NCBI GenBank assembly: GCA_001414485.1
Contig: LLEY01000047.1
Coordinates: forward strand, 62,001-126,000
Length of the DNA stretch: 64,000 nucleotides
Source of the DNA: Calycina herbarum
Taxonomy: Eukaryota > Ascomycota > Leotiomycetes > Helotiales > Pezizellaceae
Direction: 5' to 3'
The position numbers were made by a program, and so were the translations under genes. The notes beneath the pieces are model-generated. The model had not been told where the DNA came from and searched no databases. It saw only the letters and a list, made by a program, of their open reading frames with translations. Below, piece after piece: positions 38,512 to 52,680 of the stretch; the first letter of the stretch is position 1; every line of letters begins with the position of its first letter.

Positions 38512-38709
38512 TTAGGTACGGTTGAGGCGTGATCCGATAAACACTTTGGATATTGCCTCACAATTGCCTGAGTGAGAATGACAGATGCACCAACCCAACC
38601 GGAAGATAACTTTCCACGTTGCGAGTTGCATTTCAGCACATGTACGGTAGGTAGCCGCTGCTTCTTGCATTTTCTGCTCGAGAGAGGCACAAGATGCACG
38701 ACGGTTCAT
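38512..38709 (-). CDS. Possible small hypothetical ORF, 65 aa
   Basis: ATG at 38709, TGA region at 38512. The peptide is helical at first (SLEQKMQEAAATYRTCAEM) and Trp/Cys-rich later. All three frames on this strand are open over part of it, so coding is uncertain. It could be a downstream exon of the candidate gene at 38862-39450. No family is recognised. Confidence 0.2.
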   Translation of the reverse strand: MNRRASCASLEQKMQEAAATYRTCAEMQLATWKVIFRLGWCICHSHSGNCEAISKVFIGSRLNRT

Positions 38710-38861
38710 TGCTGAATACACACTTGTGTATCACAGAGAATCTGTTTGTATGTGGGTAGGTAAAGAACGATACTGCTATTTCCATCTCACAGTACTTGTA
38801 CGTACTGCATGACGGATATGCTCCCCGCATGTTTGTACATGAACTGTTTACTCGATTGGAA

Positions 38862-39450
38862 TCATCTTGCCCAATGGATTTTGAAGGATGGTTGATTGTG
38901 CCGCAACGATGTTGGAAATAGCTTCAGTAGGATATCTCTCTCATCCAAATCGCATGCCTCGGCGGCAGCTTTCTCTTCCGCTGCAAGATGATGGAAGCAC
39001 AACAGTATAAAAGCGCCACTGAGAGCTCCAGTTGGCTGCTCGTTCTCCCACAGCCTATCATGAAGGACCACTGTCAGCATGCAGATTCTGCGACACAGGT
39101 CACATGCTCTTGAAATAGAGTTCTCTCCACCTGCAATGACTGCATCGTTGGCTGACGCTTTTTCTTTCCCCGCCGGCTCTCCTTGCCTCTGTTATATTGA
39201 ATGTTGAACACCACACTGTATGTGTGACATGTCAAAGTAAAGAGCCATCATCCACCGATGCTGACTCACCAAGGATCTACCTCGACGGCGTCGGCCTCGA
39301 TCTGCGGCCTTGTTGGAGGCGTTTAGACCTCTGTCTTCCAGCACCTTGCTCGCGGAATCTTGTCTCTGCCTTCCTCTTGGCTCTTTTGGCGAAGCGAAAA
39401 TAGAGTGCAGCTGCAGGTGTTTCGGCTTAAGACGATCCCGTGATGCAAGG
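38862..39450 (-). CDS. Candidate two-exon gene fragment of unknown function
   Basis: Exon 39188-38862 (after an AACAG acceptor) and an upstream exon ending at 39270 with a GTGAGT donor splice in phase 0 through an 81-bp intron. The upstream exon may begin at 39450 after a TTTCCAG acceptor. The combined product has a basic Arg-rich part (GRRRRGRS) and an Ala/Glu helix, and ends PTSLRHNQPSFKIHWAR. A pair of cysteines (ACDLC) recalls a Zn2Cys6 start but the rest of that motif is missing. No ATG-bearing first exon was found. Function unknown. Confidence 0.3.
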
Positions 39451-42400
39451 CTGGAAACAGAACAGCACTCGAGACCAAAGCGCAAAGATGGAAATGAGAG
39501 AAACAAAGATAGAAAATCGGATTTTCATGGATCATGGGGAAACATGTGTGATGCGAGTGTGAGTTCTTTGCACATGGGAAATTGCGGAGTGTTGCAAAAG
39601 GAAGAAAAAAATAAGTGCCCGGCCGGAGTACCTTACAGATTTAGAAGCCATATGTTTCAACGGCTTCTTTTGAAGAACCTGCAGGCCGAAGGAGGCATGG
39701 TTTTTACGGTTTTTACAACTCTGATCACTTTTCTTGTGAGGAGGTTGTGAGACCTAATCTGCAGGTCGCCAGACGCTGAGTGTAGAGGAGACTGGATAGT
39801 GGTTTTCGATGTACAAGCCGAGACGCCCTTCTCTGCATGCCATAAGAAGTTTATACACAAAGTACCCGTATATTGCACACATGATATGAATGGCTGGAGA
39901 TGCATGTTCGGATGATTCCGTGACGCTGTAGTCTGGAAAGGCAGGAATAGGATGGCGCTGGTGTGCATGAAGGAAGATATTTGGTACGTACAGAGGTACC
40001 AAGTATCAGGTACTTGTCGTGAATGCGTTGGGTGGCTGAAGTAGTCGGTACTCGGTCGGAGTTGGCGATGTACACTCGAGTACTTACGAGATTGATGCGA
40101 AGGAGCCTTCAGGGGAGACTTCGAGGAGGATGGGACCCGCTTAACCCTCTGGGTGACCCAATGAAACGACCAGCTTTCACGTGATCTCACGTTTGATCGA
40201 GCTGCAGGCGCGCCACGCCACTTGTCAAGGTCTCACAAGAGTCACAACACCACAGAACTGACATCTACAGATTTCCACATCCCGCCGCGATCCCACCAAC
40301 GACAACATGCGTTGCCATGTCATGTCATGCCCCCCAACCTCACCCCCCGCCATCCAACGCTCACCCACCACTCACCACCTATCATCCAACATTCCGTCTA
40401 CCGAGCGAATCTCACTCGCAGGGATCGACTTCCATTCATGATCCTTCGGAAGTACCATAATCCATCGTTCGGGACACTTGCATGCATTTGCACCCATTTG
40501 TTTAGGTTGCGGTCTGGTCTATCCGATGAGGAAATTCAATACTGCAACGCAACAGCCGTTCCCTTCTTTCCCACCACCCACCGACGGCCTAATCCTCTTA
40601 TGTCTCCTCTTCCTCGTCGTCGTACAAGCGTACCGCCGACATGTCCATGTAGATGCTCCCTCAATTTCATGAACTTCCATTTTATGATGCTCCGTATTCA
40701 CAGCTGTTCCACTGTTCACTGTTGCACACACAATTCTCCGCACCCCCGCCATTATAGTTTGGGATCTGAGATTGGATTTACGCACCCTCGGATGAATAAT
40801 ATCGCCAAGGGCGGAGTTATGAGCAAAATTCAATAATTATTTTCGTTGGTGTGCTCCATTTATCTCCATTTCCGTCATATCGGTCTGACTTCTGAATATG
40901 GATTTTTTAGCTGTTGTCAAGTTTGGACTGGCGGTGAGTTTCAGGGGCTACCATCTCTTCTTCTCATTGGGCAGCCTCCAACTCCTCCTCCAGGTCAATG
41001 ATTGGCTGCTGAGTGCTTTAACGTCGGCGGCTGGTTTAAACGGCTTTGCTTTGAACGGCTCAGATCATTGCCGATTTTTATCGTTTCTATTTCGAAGTTT
41101 CCCCATGATGGAGTAAACCAGTATATTTTTGGTTGCGGAAACGTGGACTGTGTCTTCTCTTTTTTTTCTTGGCTAGATTCTAGAACGCAGTCGAATGATT
41201 TTTTCAAAAGTGTACTAGTGATGGTTGGGGCAGTGGCACGCAGTAGTCTACTTTTCAGCATATGACAGAAGGCAGTGAGTGGTCCAACCTTCTTTCGATT
41301 GCGCGGATTTATGCAAGCTTGTGCAAAGACATGACCACAAGTGTGGCAGACTTATGCAATGCTAGAACGTTTATGCGCCACACGCAGCAACTGCTGTTGC
41401 AAAGAGGCTGTGGCGTAATATTATTTTTTGAAGTTCCAAGTGTCAATAGAGGTCTCAAAAGCTGATTGGATACACCATGTGAATCAGGTGTGATGTCTTT
41501 TGCTTTTTTCACAGTCACTTACTTGTCTAACTTGAAGTAGATGCTAATCCGAGCATGAAATATGCAACATTGAGCATGTTTATAGGGCGCATCCATGCTC
41601 AGTACGTGGGTTCTGCTAATTTTCTTGCAGCGCCACCTTGACCTTCCACACCACCACCATGCCGTTGCCTTTGACGAATAAGATCCATCCTGGCAGCCTC
41701 GAATCGGCCACGCAGCCTCACTCTTTGCCAGCCGAACCCCCTTATTGGCGATCACTGGGAAAAATGGAAATTCGAGAATGACACGAATGTGGCTTCAAGT
41801 ATAGCTTTTCACAGGGCTGTCGCAACGCTCGGGCGCAGCATCAACCATCTCGACTTGTCGCCCCACGCTACGGTACACGATAAGGGAGACTCGGTCCTCA
41901 CAGTGTACACGGTGTATGGAGTACGGATTACGGAGACGAGCAGGGAGGCTGGTTAGACATTTACACCCGCGTAAATTGAACACCATCAGCACTGGTTTAC
42001 ACACTGCAAATCAAGCCGGGATTTTTCACTGGCCCGCGCGCCTCAAAACAGTTTTCAGGATCGATTCGGAGATTGGTTCAGCAGCAGAGATGTTTGGCGG
42101 TGGATGCAATCATAGAGATCTTACATTTTCTTTGAGACGATGACAGCTTGGACACATCATAATGCAGTGGTCCCCATTCCTTAGCAGCCATGCAAACGGG
42201 GCCTCCTTCCCACCTCAAGGGCTTGATCGGCAGGAGTGCGGGAGAGTTGGAGCTTTGGAACTTCGAACGGCGAAGGAAGCTTGGAATGATCTGCTACGAA
42301 GGTCAATCAGCGGAGCGATTTTGGGTGACAAACTTTCAGCATTGAGCATTGAGCACTGATCGCTGGGAGCCACGAGGCAAATTGTAGAGACATGGAGACA

Positions 42401-44075
42401 TGGCCAGCGTCACCTGAAGGTCTCATGGGCTGGGCGCGGGTCTCAGGTCTCGGGTGTATGGTTTCTGATTGGGAAGTCGATTCATGCGATCAGTCACCCC
42501 ACTGACCACGGTGGCCGAGGCAGAGGGAAGAGGCAGCCTGTTAGCGGAGCACCGGGCGTGGAGTGGCTCGAGTTGAGAGTAGAGAAAAATAGAGAGGAAG
42601 AGAGAGTCAACACACGCCCAGGATTCCACGGAGCGCCACAGAAGCACAATTGGTCAACACTTTGCCACGGCTGCGATATTACGAGACCCCTCCACTGATT
42701 CCACTCACACGGGCGCATCGGCATGTCCAGTGCCTCCACACTGCGAATCATTGTTCGACGACGCCTGCCTTGGGGTGCACCATCCCTGGAATTGGGGATG
42801 ACATGAATGATGAGCAACAGCAACAGCAGCTGCAGCAGGCTCAGGATGAGGATTGTGCCGTGTCGAGAGTGACAGGAGAGCTTCAGGCCAGTGCCGTGGA
42901 GAGATTTAGGAGGATCTTTCGACTTCCAAGTTGGTACAGAGAGAGCAACGCCCGCGCCGCCCCCAGCCCTTTCCTTTGTTGAACACAACACTGCAGATGG
43001 GTGCTACCGTAGGCCATTTGCACCTATTTTTGCAATGTTTTCCCGCAACGATGATTCGATACGTGTCACCTAGAAGTAGAGCTGATTTTCTGGCAAAGTT
43101 CAGGCAACATGGAAGTGGCCCAATAATACCATATACGGTAAGCTCAAGGCCATGACTGAGCACACATTACGAAGTGATGCTGGGGCTGGCCTACAGCGTA
43201 ATTTGAGCATCTCTCCCTAGGCGATCAGGGATGGAGGAGAAGACTGAAGTGGTCACTGGCTCAAGGATGGCGCCGGCTTTAGCTCTGCTCTGCAGACTGC
43301 TCGCTCTAGCTGGGGGGCGAGGAATTTCCGGAGTTCTTCGGCCGCTGAATATGTGTGCTGGTGTGGGTGTGGTTGGACTGGTTCAATATGACTGGCCACT
43401 AGCGAGATATTGGTTTGCACCATGACTTTTTACGGCTTGGCCACCTAAGCCTGCATTTTTAGACTAGTATCCCTAATCCCAGCAGCCCCCCTTGACGTCG
43501 TCAACAAAGGCAAATTGGCATTGGTGTGGTGTGGATCCTGGCCTGGTCCAAGTCCTGCCTACTCCTGGTCCCCTCCTGGCTGGCATGGCTGGATAGCCCT
43601 GGTATTCTATATGCGCCCGTCGACAACGCTATTGGCCCAGGCGGATTGCCTCTCGTCTTTCTCGCCCAACTTTAATGGTGCTCCATATCCATGCCCTCCC
43701 CCATGCGAGGTTGAACGGTGCCAAGCTCTTGCAAATGATAATACACCCTCACTTCCCCTCCAACCGTACCGTCTCTCTCGCATCACCGCATCAACCTCAC
43801 CTCAACCTTCTACATTCGCGACTCTCCTCCTCTATCACCCTCCCTCTTGTCGTCGCATATCGAATATCGTCCCTCTCTTCTACCATCCGGGACTTTTCTC
43901 TTCGATATCACTCCTTCCATATTTAACGGCAACATCCTCGACCTTTCCAGTACAGCTCCGTTTCCGTTATCCAGAGGATACCTTGATTGGACCATTTCTT
44001 TCTGTTTGAATTCAGATAATATCAGGACCATATATCCTCCACGAGATCTCTAATTTTTTTTGGATTCTGTTTGCC
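39451..44075. other. Long upstream region of the Ran1-like kinase, gene-poor
   Basis: About 4.6 kb with balanced base composition and no believable gene. Several long but low-quality frames (for example 39657-40190 minus, 40222-40836 plus, 42494-42991 minus) lack an ATG or read as random proline/histidine-rich peptides. 43736-43930 is strongly pyrimidine-rich, typical of a fungal core promoter or 5' leader, right before the kinase gene. A long leader or regulatory region is likely. Confidence 0.5.
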
Positions 44076-45662
44076 ATGTTCAATGCGACTGCAGCCCCGT
44101 TATCACCACCAGCAACTCCTCCAGGGTCAGAGTCGTCACAATTCCAAGGTCCCTTCGCTCGTCCGCAGTTCAAGGCCCCTCCAACCCCACCACAGTCCCA
44201 GGCCCCAGGGCTCAAGACACGTTACGCACAACAAGCATCCGCTCCTCAGTTCAAGTTCCCTCCTACTCCGGAATCAAGGATAGGTAGATTTCTCGGCAAA
44301 TCGCTCGAGTTACATAGTATATTGGGTACAGGTGCCTATGGTGTTGTGTATTCAGCGTTCGACCACAGCTCCCATTCCTGGTATGCAGTCAAGGCCCTGA
44401 GCAAAACCAACTCAAATGGAGAACCATTGGATAGAAGACAGCGGGAATTCCAATCCAGGGAGATCCAGCTTCATTATGCCGCATCAGCACATCCAAACAT
44501 AGTCTCTATGTTGAAAATTGTTGATGACCCAGATTGTACCTACGTTATCTTGGAATTTTGCCCAGAAGGAGATCTCTTCTCAAACATTACCGAGAGAGGA
44601 ACATACGTGGGTAATGATGCGCTTGTCCAAAGAGCTTTCCTCCAGATCCTCGACGCTGTTGAGCATTGCCATCGGTTGGGAATCTACCATAGAGACTTGA
44701 AGCCGGAAAACATTTTGGTATCTCACTCCGGGAGCAATGTTCTTTTGGCCGATTTTGGTTTGGCCACTACCGATGCCCGCTCTGAGGACCACGGCTGCGG
44801 ATCGACCTTTTACATGAGTCCAGGTAGGCCGTTTTGAAACCCCCCTTCCCTTTCAATTCACTAACCATCCCTCTCTTCCTCAGAATGTCTGGAACAATCA
44901 TCAAGAAAGCCATCATACCGATGTGCACCAAACGACGTCTGGTCCCTTGGAGTCATCCTAGTTAACCTAACTTGTGGCCGTAACCCATGGAAGCAAGCTT
45001 CTGAAGAGGACTCCACATACCGGGCTTTCAAAAAGGATCCAAATTTCCTGAAGACCATTTTGCCATTGTCGGACGAATTGAATAACATACTTGGTATGAT
45101 CTTTGAGAGCAACCCAGAGAAGAGAATTACCGTCAGCGAGCTCAAGAATCTCATCTTCCATTGCTCGAGCTTCTCCGCCCCACCACAGCCTCAACCACAA
45201 TTCCAATTGACAACACCACCCCAGTCCCCACACTCTGCTTACTTTGATACGTCCAACGTATCTTCGAACGTCTCTTCTGGATCTTCGAACCTTTCCTATG
45301 ACTCTGACGAAGGCTCCATGCTCTCTTCTGGCTCTTCTTCCTCGGATGATTCTGACTTTTCCACTTGCGACAGTCCCGCTTCGGACATGTCGGAAATGGA
45401 TGTGGAACCACGCAAGATGTCCGAGAGCCACAGCCCATCTGCCCCACGACAACCAGCTGCCTCCAGACGACAACCAGATGCCACGCAACAATACGCTCTA
45501 CCTCCACAGGAACTCCATGGGAACAATTACGTCAAGCCATGTTACCAGAATTGGGCATATGAACATCAGTATGACCAGTTCCATGCTGCGTCTCATGTGC
45601 AACCTGCCATCTTCTACCCTAACCATCCTACCTTTTTCTCTCCTCATTACCAACATGCGTGA
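44076..45662 (+). CDS. Serine/threonine protein kinase, Ran1/Pat1-KSP1-like, 508 aa, 2 exons
   Basis: A protein kinase related to S. pombe Ran1/Pat1 and the yeast Ksp1/Vhs1/Sks1 group, which act in nutrient response and the switch to meiosis. Exons 44076-44823 and 44884-45662 join through a 60-bp intron inside the activation segment. Residues 1-65 are Pro/Ser/Gln-rich. The kinase domain (about 74-370) has LGTGAYGVVY, the YAVKAL lysine, HRDLKPENIL, ADFGLAT and GCGSTFYMSPECL, the last typical for the Ran1 group. The C-terminal 140 residues are low complexity: Pro/Gln, then a dense Ser/Asp/Glu run (many potential phosphorylation sites), then Gln/His/Tyr-rich. All catalytic residues are present. 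The gene sits alone in some 12 kb. Confidence 0.92.
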
Positions 45663-48600
45663 GAGTTATCTCCTTTAACTGGAGTGATCGGATCTGAACT
45701 TGCTAATGGTCTTGACCTTTTTAGCTTGTCCTTTCCATTTCACTCTAGGATAATGTGAGGTGCCAGTGGTAAACACAGTACTCTGGTTCCATTAGCCCTT
45801 GAAGGATACCCACTCCATGGTTGCCTGCCACTGGAGGATTTTGAGCACCCGCGCTTCAATCTATATGGCCGAGCCAAGGAATGTTGCACATCCATCATGG
45901 CCAACAAAAGTTCAACAAAAGCCTCGCAAGAATTGCGACCATTTCATTTTTTTTCAAGCCAACAAAACTCATGTCGTTATACCACACCTGTACAAACCTC
46001 CTATTTTCTTCTTCCTGTCAATACAAAGCAAGGCGCACTGGATATGCGAAATAAAAAGGCCGGCGGGAAACGAACTCCTTTTTTGGGAACGCAGATCTGA
46101 TTTATATCTATCTACATAATACTTATTCTCTCTCTTTTTTGTCTGGAGTTTTCAACGAGCTGGCATGCTCTGGATCTTTGTTTTGGGTGGATGAATGAAC
46201 TGATTTTGGGAAAGCATATTGCAGCGGAAGAAAAACGCTAGCACGGAGTTTCTTCTTTTTCTTTGTATGGACCCGGGATTTTAGACACTGGGAGATGAAT
46301 TGGGTGGATGTATGACGATTTACATATTTTTTTTTTCCTTTCACGATCTCATTCTGGAGCGTTGGTGTTTTAAGTGGGATACCCCTGGTGTGTGTTGTTG
46401 GGTGGATTGGTTGATTTGTTGTTGAAAAAGAATAATCCAGATCTCACATGTTTGTGGATTGGAATTTATATACGTTGGTGGTACGGGCTTTGAGTCTCGA
46501 CACTATTACCATTTTTTGGACTTTTTTTTTTACTCTTGGGATCTTTAGATGGAGGATTTATCGGATGATATTTCTGGGGATTTTGTACATCAACATTTTT
46601 ATACCAGTCACAAGACGTGGGTTGATTAGGAGGGTGGGCTTTATTTTACGAGGATGACTCGCAATATACTACCAGCTTCACATCTCTTGATAAACAACTG
46701 TTCCTTTGGTGGCATGCCGAACTTGTGATTTCCGATTCCTAGCTTTTTCCGGTTTCATTTGCATGCTACTCTCTCGATATAGATTAGATTGCACTTTGGT
46801 GATCATCGAGTCATACGAAATAGATTAGCGGGTATCAGACGAGACGAGACAGCACCTTCTGCTCTTTTCCCTTCGGAATTCGGCAACATCTTTTCCCTTC
46901 CCTTCTTACCTGCGTCGTCATTTAAGTTTACTTTGTGGAGTTGATTGGGTTTGAGATGGTGGTAAAGGTTCATACCCATACCTCTTTTTGGGAGGGGCGC
47001 GGCATCTGAACCGGAATGGAGTGTGTATGCAAGATAATGGAAAGGGAGTTTATCCAGAATTAATTATGTTTGACGTAACTGCAGATGTGACTGGGATTCT
47101 TCTTCTCTTTCTCCCGCCCGTTGATGAGTCTGGTTTTCTACTGGGGTTGGGACTTTGATTTGACCGGTTCGGTTGGTGGTGTGGTTGGTTGGATGGGTCA
47201 TGGTCCATGGATTAGAGGTTGCGAGGTGTGGTTCGTGCGTGGAGAAATACTCCGATCGGGGGTTACATTGGTTGGCTCGAGGCTGGGCTGGAATGGAACC
47301 TTTGGAGAAGGATTTTGCTTGGTAGGCTAGCGATGGTTCACCAATCTGGTGAGGAGGAAGTTTGGTAAGGGTGGGTTGATTCTTTTTATTGAGTGGGGCA
47401 GATTTTTTTTAGTTTTTTTTTTGTTGGCATGGCTCATGGTGTTGCGTTATTTAGGAAAGGGGGGGAGGTTAATTTGGACGTGCAGGTTTCTGGTGCCAAG
47501 TGGGTTTGTACATGAGGCAGGGCAAGTTGGTAGTGTTTGTTTGGTTGGTTGGGATTGAAGAAAGTCTGTAGGGTTTGTTACACCGCTTTCTGTGCTTTCC
47601 TTCGGTCTCATCCTCTGGCGAAGCTTCTGTCAAGTGAAAATCGGTATGAGTACTCACCAACTCGGTATCGTCCTTGAGGATACCGCATGCTTAAACTTTC
47701 TTACTCCTTCTCGTGCCATCATTCCTTCATCATCGGTGTCTCCTGAACTTTGAATACGTGTACGAGATAATTAGACGATCCTTCGATTATATTATATCTC
47801 GTGAACCCTGTCCTCTCATTGGTCAATACACCCTAGTCCACCGTCCGCCTTACCTTTCCCGCTGTCGCCTTACATTTTTGTGTCTAGATTCAGCCATCTG
47901 CATGCACATGCACGAAAGCAGTTAGACGGTTCTGCGTGGTTTTATGCTTGTCAGCCTACCTTTTTTATGTTGGGGCGTTGTTTGGTTTTATTGCTGTCAC
48001 CTCCCCTTCGTGTGGGTCATCTTCATCTTTCGGAAACTTGGTTTTTTCTGTGTGGAGGGTCTTGCTTTTTCCCCCTTCTTCTTCTTTGCGGTGAGACTTG
48101 TGAGGTGGACATTTTGAGTGGGGATTGTGAGAGATGTGTTGGCCTGAGGTGGAGTAAGGTAACGACATCTAATTTCCTTCTTCTTTTCTGCTGCCGCGCT
48201 TTTCGGGGTTAGGCAGTGAGCGATCGCTGTGGAGTAAGTGGGGAATCAATTATCTTCTTTTAGGAAGTTGGCTTTTGATTGAGCGGTAGTTGAGTTGAGC
48301 GGTAGTTGAGTTTCCATGTACGAGTACGATGCACGGGACTTTCTTGATGGTTATTTCAATATTTACGTTTTGAGCTTTGAACTTTGATAGCGTATGGAAA
48401 GCATGGCTTCGTCACTGATGACGGGAATTCTGTATGAAGTGACTTAGAGGATCCATCGCGGTATCTGACTTCGCGCAAGATCAGACATTTGGTCTAGAAC
48501 TTTCGTACCCGGATATATTTCTAACTCGCCACTATCATGGTTCTCGATAGTTTCAACTGAAGCTCAAACAAGGAAGTTGTAACACATTTCCGTATTCGCG

Positions 48601-51600
48601 GGGAAAAGCTGAATACTTCTCTCGTCCCGTGCTGACACAGATATTTCTGTATGTAAAGATATTCCTACTTGTGCAACAAATGTCTAGATGTAAAGTTGAC
48701 AGATGTACAATAAGTAACGCACGGGATCTGTGGAGGTGTTGTCGTTCTGACTGCGCATGCATCTGGGCGATCGCTCGCGTTGTAACCGAAGGGGGCGAGG
48801 AGCGCAGGTAAGTGCCGAATGCATTGCAGTCTTACTTGCATTCTACAATATATTTCTTGGCTGAAGATGTGAGATGTTTCTGTTGGGAGTGGCGAAGTTC
48901 GACTTTTGACTTTCAGATCGATGTTTACTGTTATTCACTTGGCGAGGTTGGCAGATGGTGGGCTCTGGGGTTCGCTTGTGAAAAGGGGGGCGATGCCTTG
49001 AAAAGGTCACTTGGCTGAGAATTAGTTACTTTATGAAGTATGCATGGTTTTGTAACTCGATTCTGTTTATTTTGTCGTGGATCGCTTTAGTTTTGGCTTA
49101 TTTCATGCCAAAAGTGTTTCGCAAATTCAGTTACCGGTAGCGATGATGGTCCACGATGTCTTGTTTATTTTCAGTGGTTTTAAGAGCATCCCCTCATTAG
49201 GCTATTTTCAATAAACAAAAGGCTACCCATCTACTGGCAACTATCGTATCTAGTCCAAATATCTTCCAAGGTCTTTTTCTATCAAGCAACAGACGACGTT
49301 GAGAAACCCAATCATTGATTGAATTCGTTTCAACGCTATCAGGTGTACTACTTAGATCCATCGCCTAGTTCACCTTTCAGCTTGCAAATATGAGTACTTA
49401 TCTGACGTCTTTAAAAGTACCGAACTCGTTAGTGTGCAAATAACGATATCAAGTTTCAAAAAAAGGCATAATTTTCGAAGCTGTAATCTATCGAATGTAG
49501 CTGGAGTCTAGGCATCTATTTCAGTACTTAATTCTAGTAGTTTGATAGTCTTTGATATAATTCATTGTACATGAAAAGATACATTTTCCCCACCAGTACA
49601 TGAGAGTAAAGTGTTTCACTAGTCTATACAAGTAAAAGAATTCAAGAAAGAGAAGCCGGAGTGACGGAAGGGGGTAATCTACGTGATTCTCTACACGTTT
49701 TCTAGTAATATAAATGGTTACGCTAAGTGCATTTCATAATTTAGCTAGCTAAAAATATCGCCTTATATTTTCAGCTGAGAAATCTACGCCAAGAACCCGT
49801 GCAAGTTAGTTACTCGACGGGTTTCTTCTAGCACAGCTGAGTTTCAAACGCCATAGATCACTAGAAACTGTCAAACTGTAGTTTAGGCCTATAAATGACA
49901 GCGGTTTCAATACCTAGTAAACATAAAATAGTTCATATGTGGATATACTAAAAAGCCCAGCCCAACGCCTGATCCCCCATGGCCAATCACTCTGTGTGAG
50001 CAGCTTGACGACTTTCAACCCTGTAACAAGAACAAATACGTTCAAGATCATCTTCTGGTGTTCCCTTACGTTGCAAATCCCTCAAATACTATATGCAACA
50101 ATTGATCAACTGCTGATCAATGCGATAAACATGAATCGGTATCGTTCTTCGGTTTTATGATGTCAAGATCAACATCATCAATGACTACATCAACCGCAGA
50201 ACCACCAAGGTACCCCTGCATGTAGAAAGACTCCAAAATAGGATGCTTCTAAAGCGTCATATTCTGAAAATGGAAGGTGATAGAAGTTCTCAATGCAAAA
50301 TAGCTCAGATGACACTATCTTCATTCAATAGAGACTATGGCATGAGGATTTGTAGCTCGAAGCAACCCCTCCAGCTTGATCGCCATTCAAATCAAGTTGG
50401 AAGGTTTGTCAAATTACAGATCTCCCCTAACACGCTACTAAATCATATAGTTTCATGTTTCAAGAACCAATAGCGGGTAAACCTCAAACATACCCAAATT
50501 CGAACGACACCTTACAAGAGCCAAGAGTCAGCCATTCATTGGAATTTTGATACCAAGACTCTTCCAGGTTCTAGACTACTCGTCCGAGATATTGGTTCCG
50601 TAACATATCAAAACACAAGTGCCAAGATGAATCCGGAAGCCACCTTCGTACCAAACTCCAGCCTCATACTCGAATTCATGCTTTTTTCTTGCCCGTCATG
50701 ATGCCATACGGCAGTAGCCTCTTCCACGAGACATTTCCTGCCAAAAGTTGATCTTCACCGCTCATTTTCCATCTCCTCGCTTGGGGGCCAAGCGAATCCC
50801 ATCCCCGATCATGGGGAAATATCCGTGCGAGTATTGAGCACAGGGCTATTTTCCAGCAAAATAGAACCACCTTGGCCGAGTTGAGGTTGGTAAAGTTTGA
50901 CATGAATCGCTGGATTCAACATGGCACTTGCGTTGCCGTGCTGCCGATGTGCATTGAAGGCATGAAGCTGTGGAAGCTTATGCAGTGTACTGGACTCGGA
51001 TCTTGAGCAAAATTAAAAAACAACTAGTAGCCAATTAGCTTTCGTACTTCAGTTCTGGAGCTTTATAATAAAGTCAGCGCTATCGTTTTACCTGCAGAGT
51101 TTAGTGGCTCAGTCTTTGCTTATCGATAATGCTGGCTCTTATCGTTACCCCGCTTGGAGTCTTGGAGGCCATTTGCTGCTCTCGTCCCCTTGGTGGCTGG
51201 CAACCGTGCCACGAGTCGTCAGAGTTGTAATATTTCCTCCACCAGCCATCCGTCAGATTCCATCTCATGTTCCAGTGTCAAAAGTGACAGACCCCCGTCA
51301 ACGTGATCTGCCGGCTGGAAGTTTCGAAGTCACCCCAACCTCGATAAAGTGATCAGCTCCGTGGCTACCAGGGTCTGGAGCCGAAGACATGGGAGAAGAA
51401 GAGACGAGAAGATGCACGTTAAATTCGTGAGACGAGAGTTGCTGACTTGGTTGGTCCTGCTGTGTCGATCAAATCCTTTTGTCACTCCTCAATATCCGGG
51501 TTGATATGATATGGAAATGCTCCGTATATCTCGTGATATTATCATCGACCGATCAGCTCACCAAATGCACAACCCAGCCCACGGAATGTCTCCCGAGAAT

Positions 51601-52680
51601 TGTGGCTTCGCCATGCAGTCTGCAATTGTCCTGCCACCTCCTGCTTTTTTCCTTAGCCGTTTATCAAAATGCCATGCCTTGTGGTCCCGAAACTGTCTGC
51701 AAGAGATCAGAACTGATCGAAAGTTGTCTCATGCCGGACCCATACCGTAGCACCGTGGAACCAAAAGACCTGTCATTTGAACTTGTGAGCTATCGATTCG
51801 AGGATTGAGTCCGCGACAAAAATGTCTGGCTGGCTTTGTGGCTTTGCCCCAAGTCTGTGCATCAAGACAGCAGCTGATTTTCGTCACGGGAGCATCGGAA
51901 TTTGGTTTTCCTCGTGTTAATTGCGCCTTGTTATATTTCTAATATCATGAATTTTTAATAGCATTGCAGGGAATGGCGATTTAAGACTTGAAGAAAATTA
52001 GATCGACTTTTCTGGATAGCTTCATTTGTATTCACGTGACGATATCCAATATCACGTGGTATATTGGTCCAGTGGTCATAACCATTCGTGGCTGTCCGTG
52101 AAAGCTTTTGTACCAGATTGATCAAATTTGCACTTTGTCGTTCGCCTAAAGCATTCGCGAAATGGGAAGTCGAGAGGCCATAAGAGCCACGTACGACTAG
52201 ACCGACTGTTAGAGTATGTAGACATCGAAGCAACAAATGGAACGAGTTCTCAGTACTGTCTTCACAGATAGGCGACATCGTTTGTAAAATCTGTGTTGTA
52301 ATTCTGAACTGCCAAATGAGGGCGCTTTCAAAAGCAGTTTTTCGCTGAAATTTACCCGAAGGGTCAATCCTTGGCATTTTTTGAATTCCGTAGTTGAGAC
52401 ATAGAAGGAAGCAAATGAAGAACCATGGGGACCTGCAGTAAAAATGTGACCTTCATCTTTTCCAAATCTCAGTTTTTTGAATCCGCACCATTTCATTTTG
52501 GTGAAAAACCACTCCTTCTCAAACGAGTCTCTGTCCGAAGTGTACAAACCGGATCTTGGAATCCTGGTCCTGAGAACTATCTAACGAAAGCTTCATATCT
52601 TGTAGCTCCAGCGTGTAGAAATAGATAGTGTTCGTTTCTTCCCTTCACCCAGGGTTCAATCCTCAATCATTACAATCAGT
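45663..52680. other. 7-kb gene-free region downstream of the Ran1-like kinase
   Basis: No open frame with convincing protein character, spliceable exons or transposon domains is seen on either strand. 46100-47560 is T/G-rich on the plus strand with many poly-T and GGTTGG runs. A 15-bp direct repeat (GAGCGGTAGTTGAGTT) occurs at about 48281-48311. Composition is not RIP-like. It may hold long 3' UTR, non-coding RNA or decayed sequence. Confidence 0.5.

Noticed and set aside
38862..39160. Zn2Cys6-like start (ACDLC) in the candidate gene
   Set aside because: Only one CxxC pair is present and the remaining cysteines and basic residues of the cluster are missing.
39657..40190. 177-codon minus-strand frame
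   Set aside because: It starts at GTG, has random-like composition rich in Ser/His/Thr, and shows no exon signals.
40222..40836. 204-codon plus-strand frame
   Set aside because: Its His/Pro/Thr-rich composition is explained by a C-rich promoter-like stretch; no domain or start context.
42494..42991. 165-codon minus-strand frame in the kinase upstream region
   Set aside because: Several frames on both strands are open here because of base composition; none looks like a protein.
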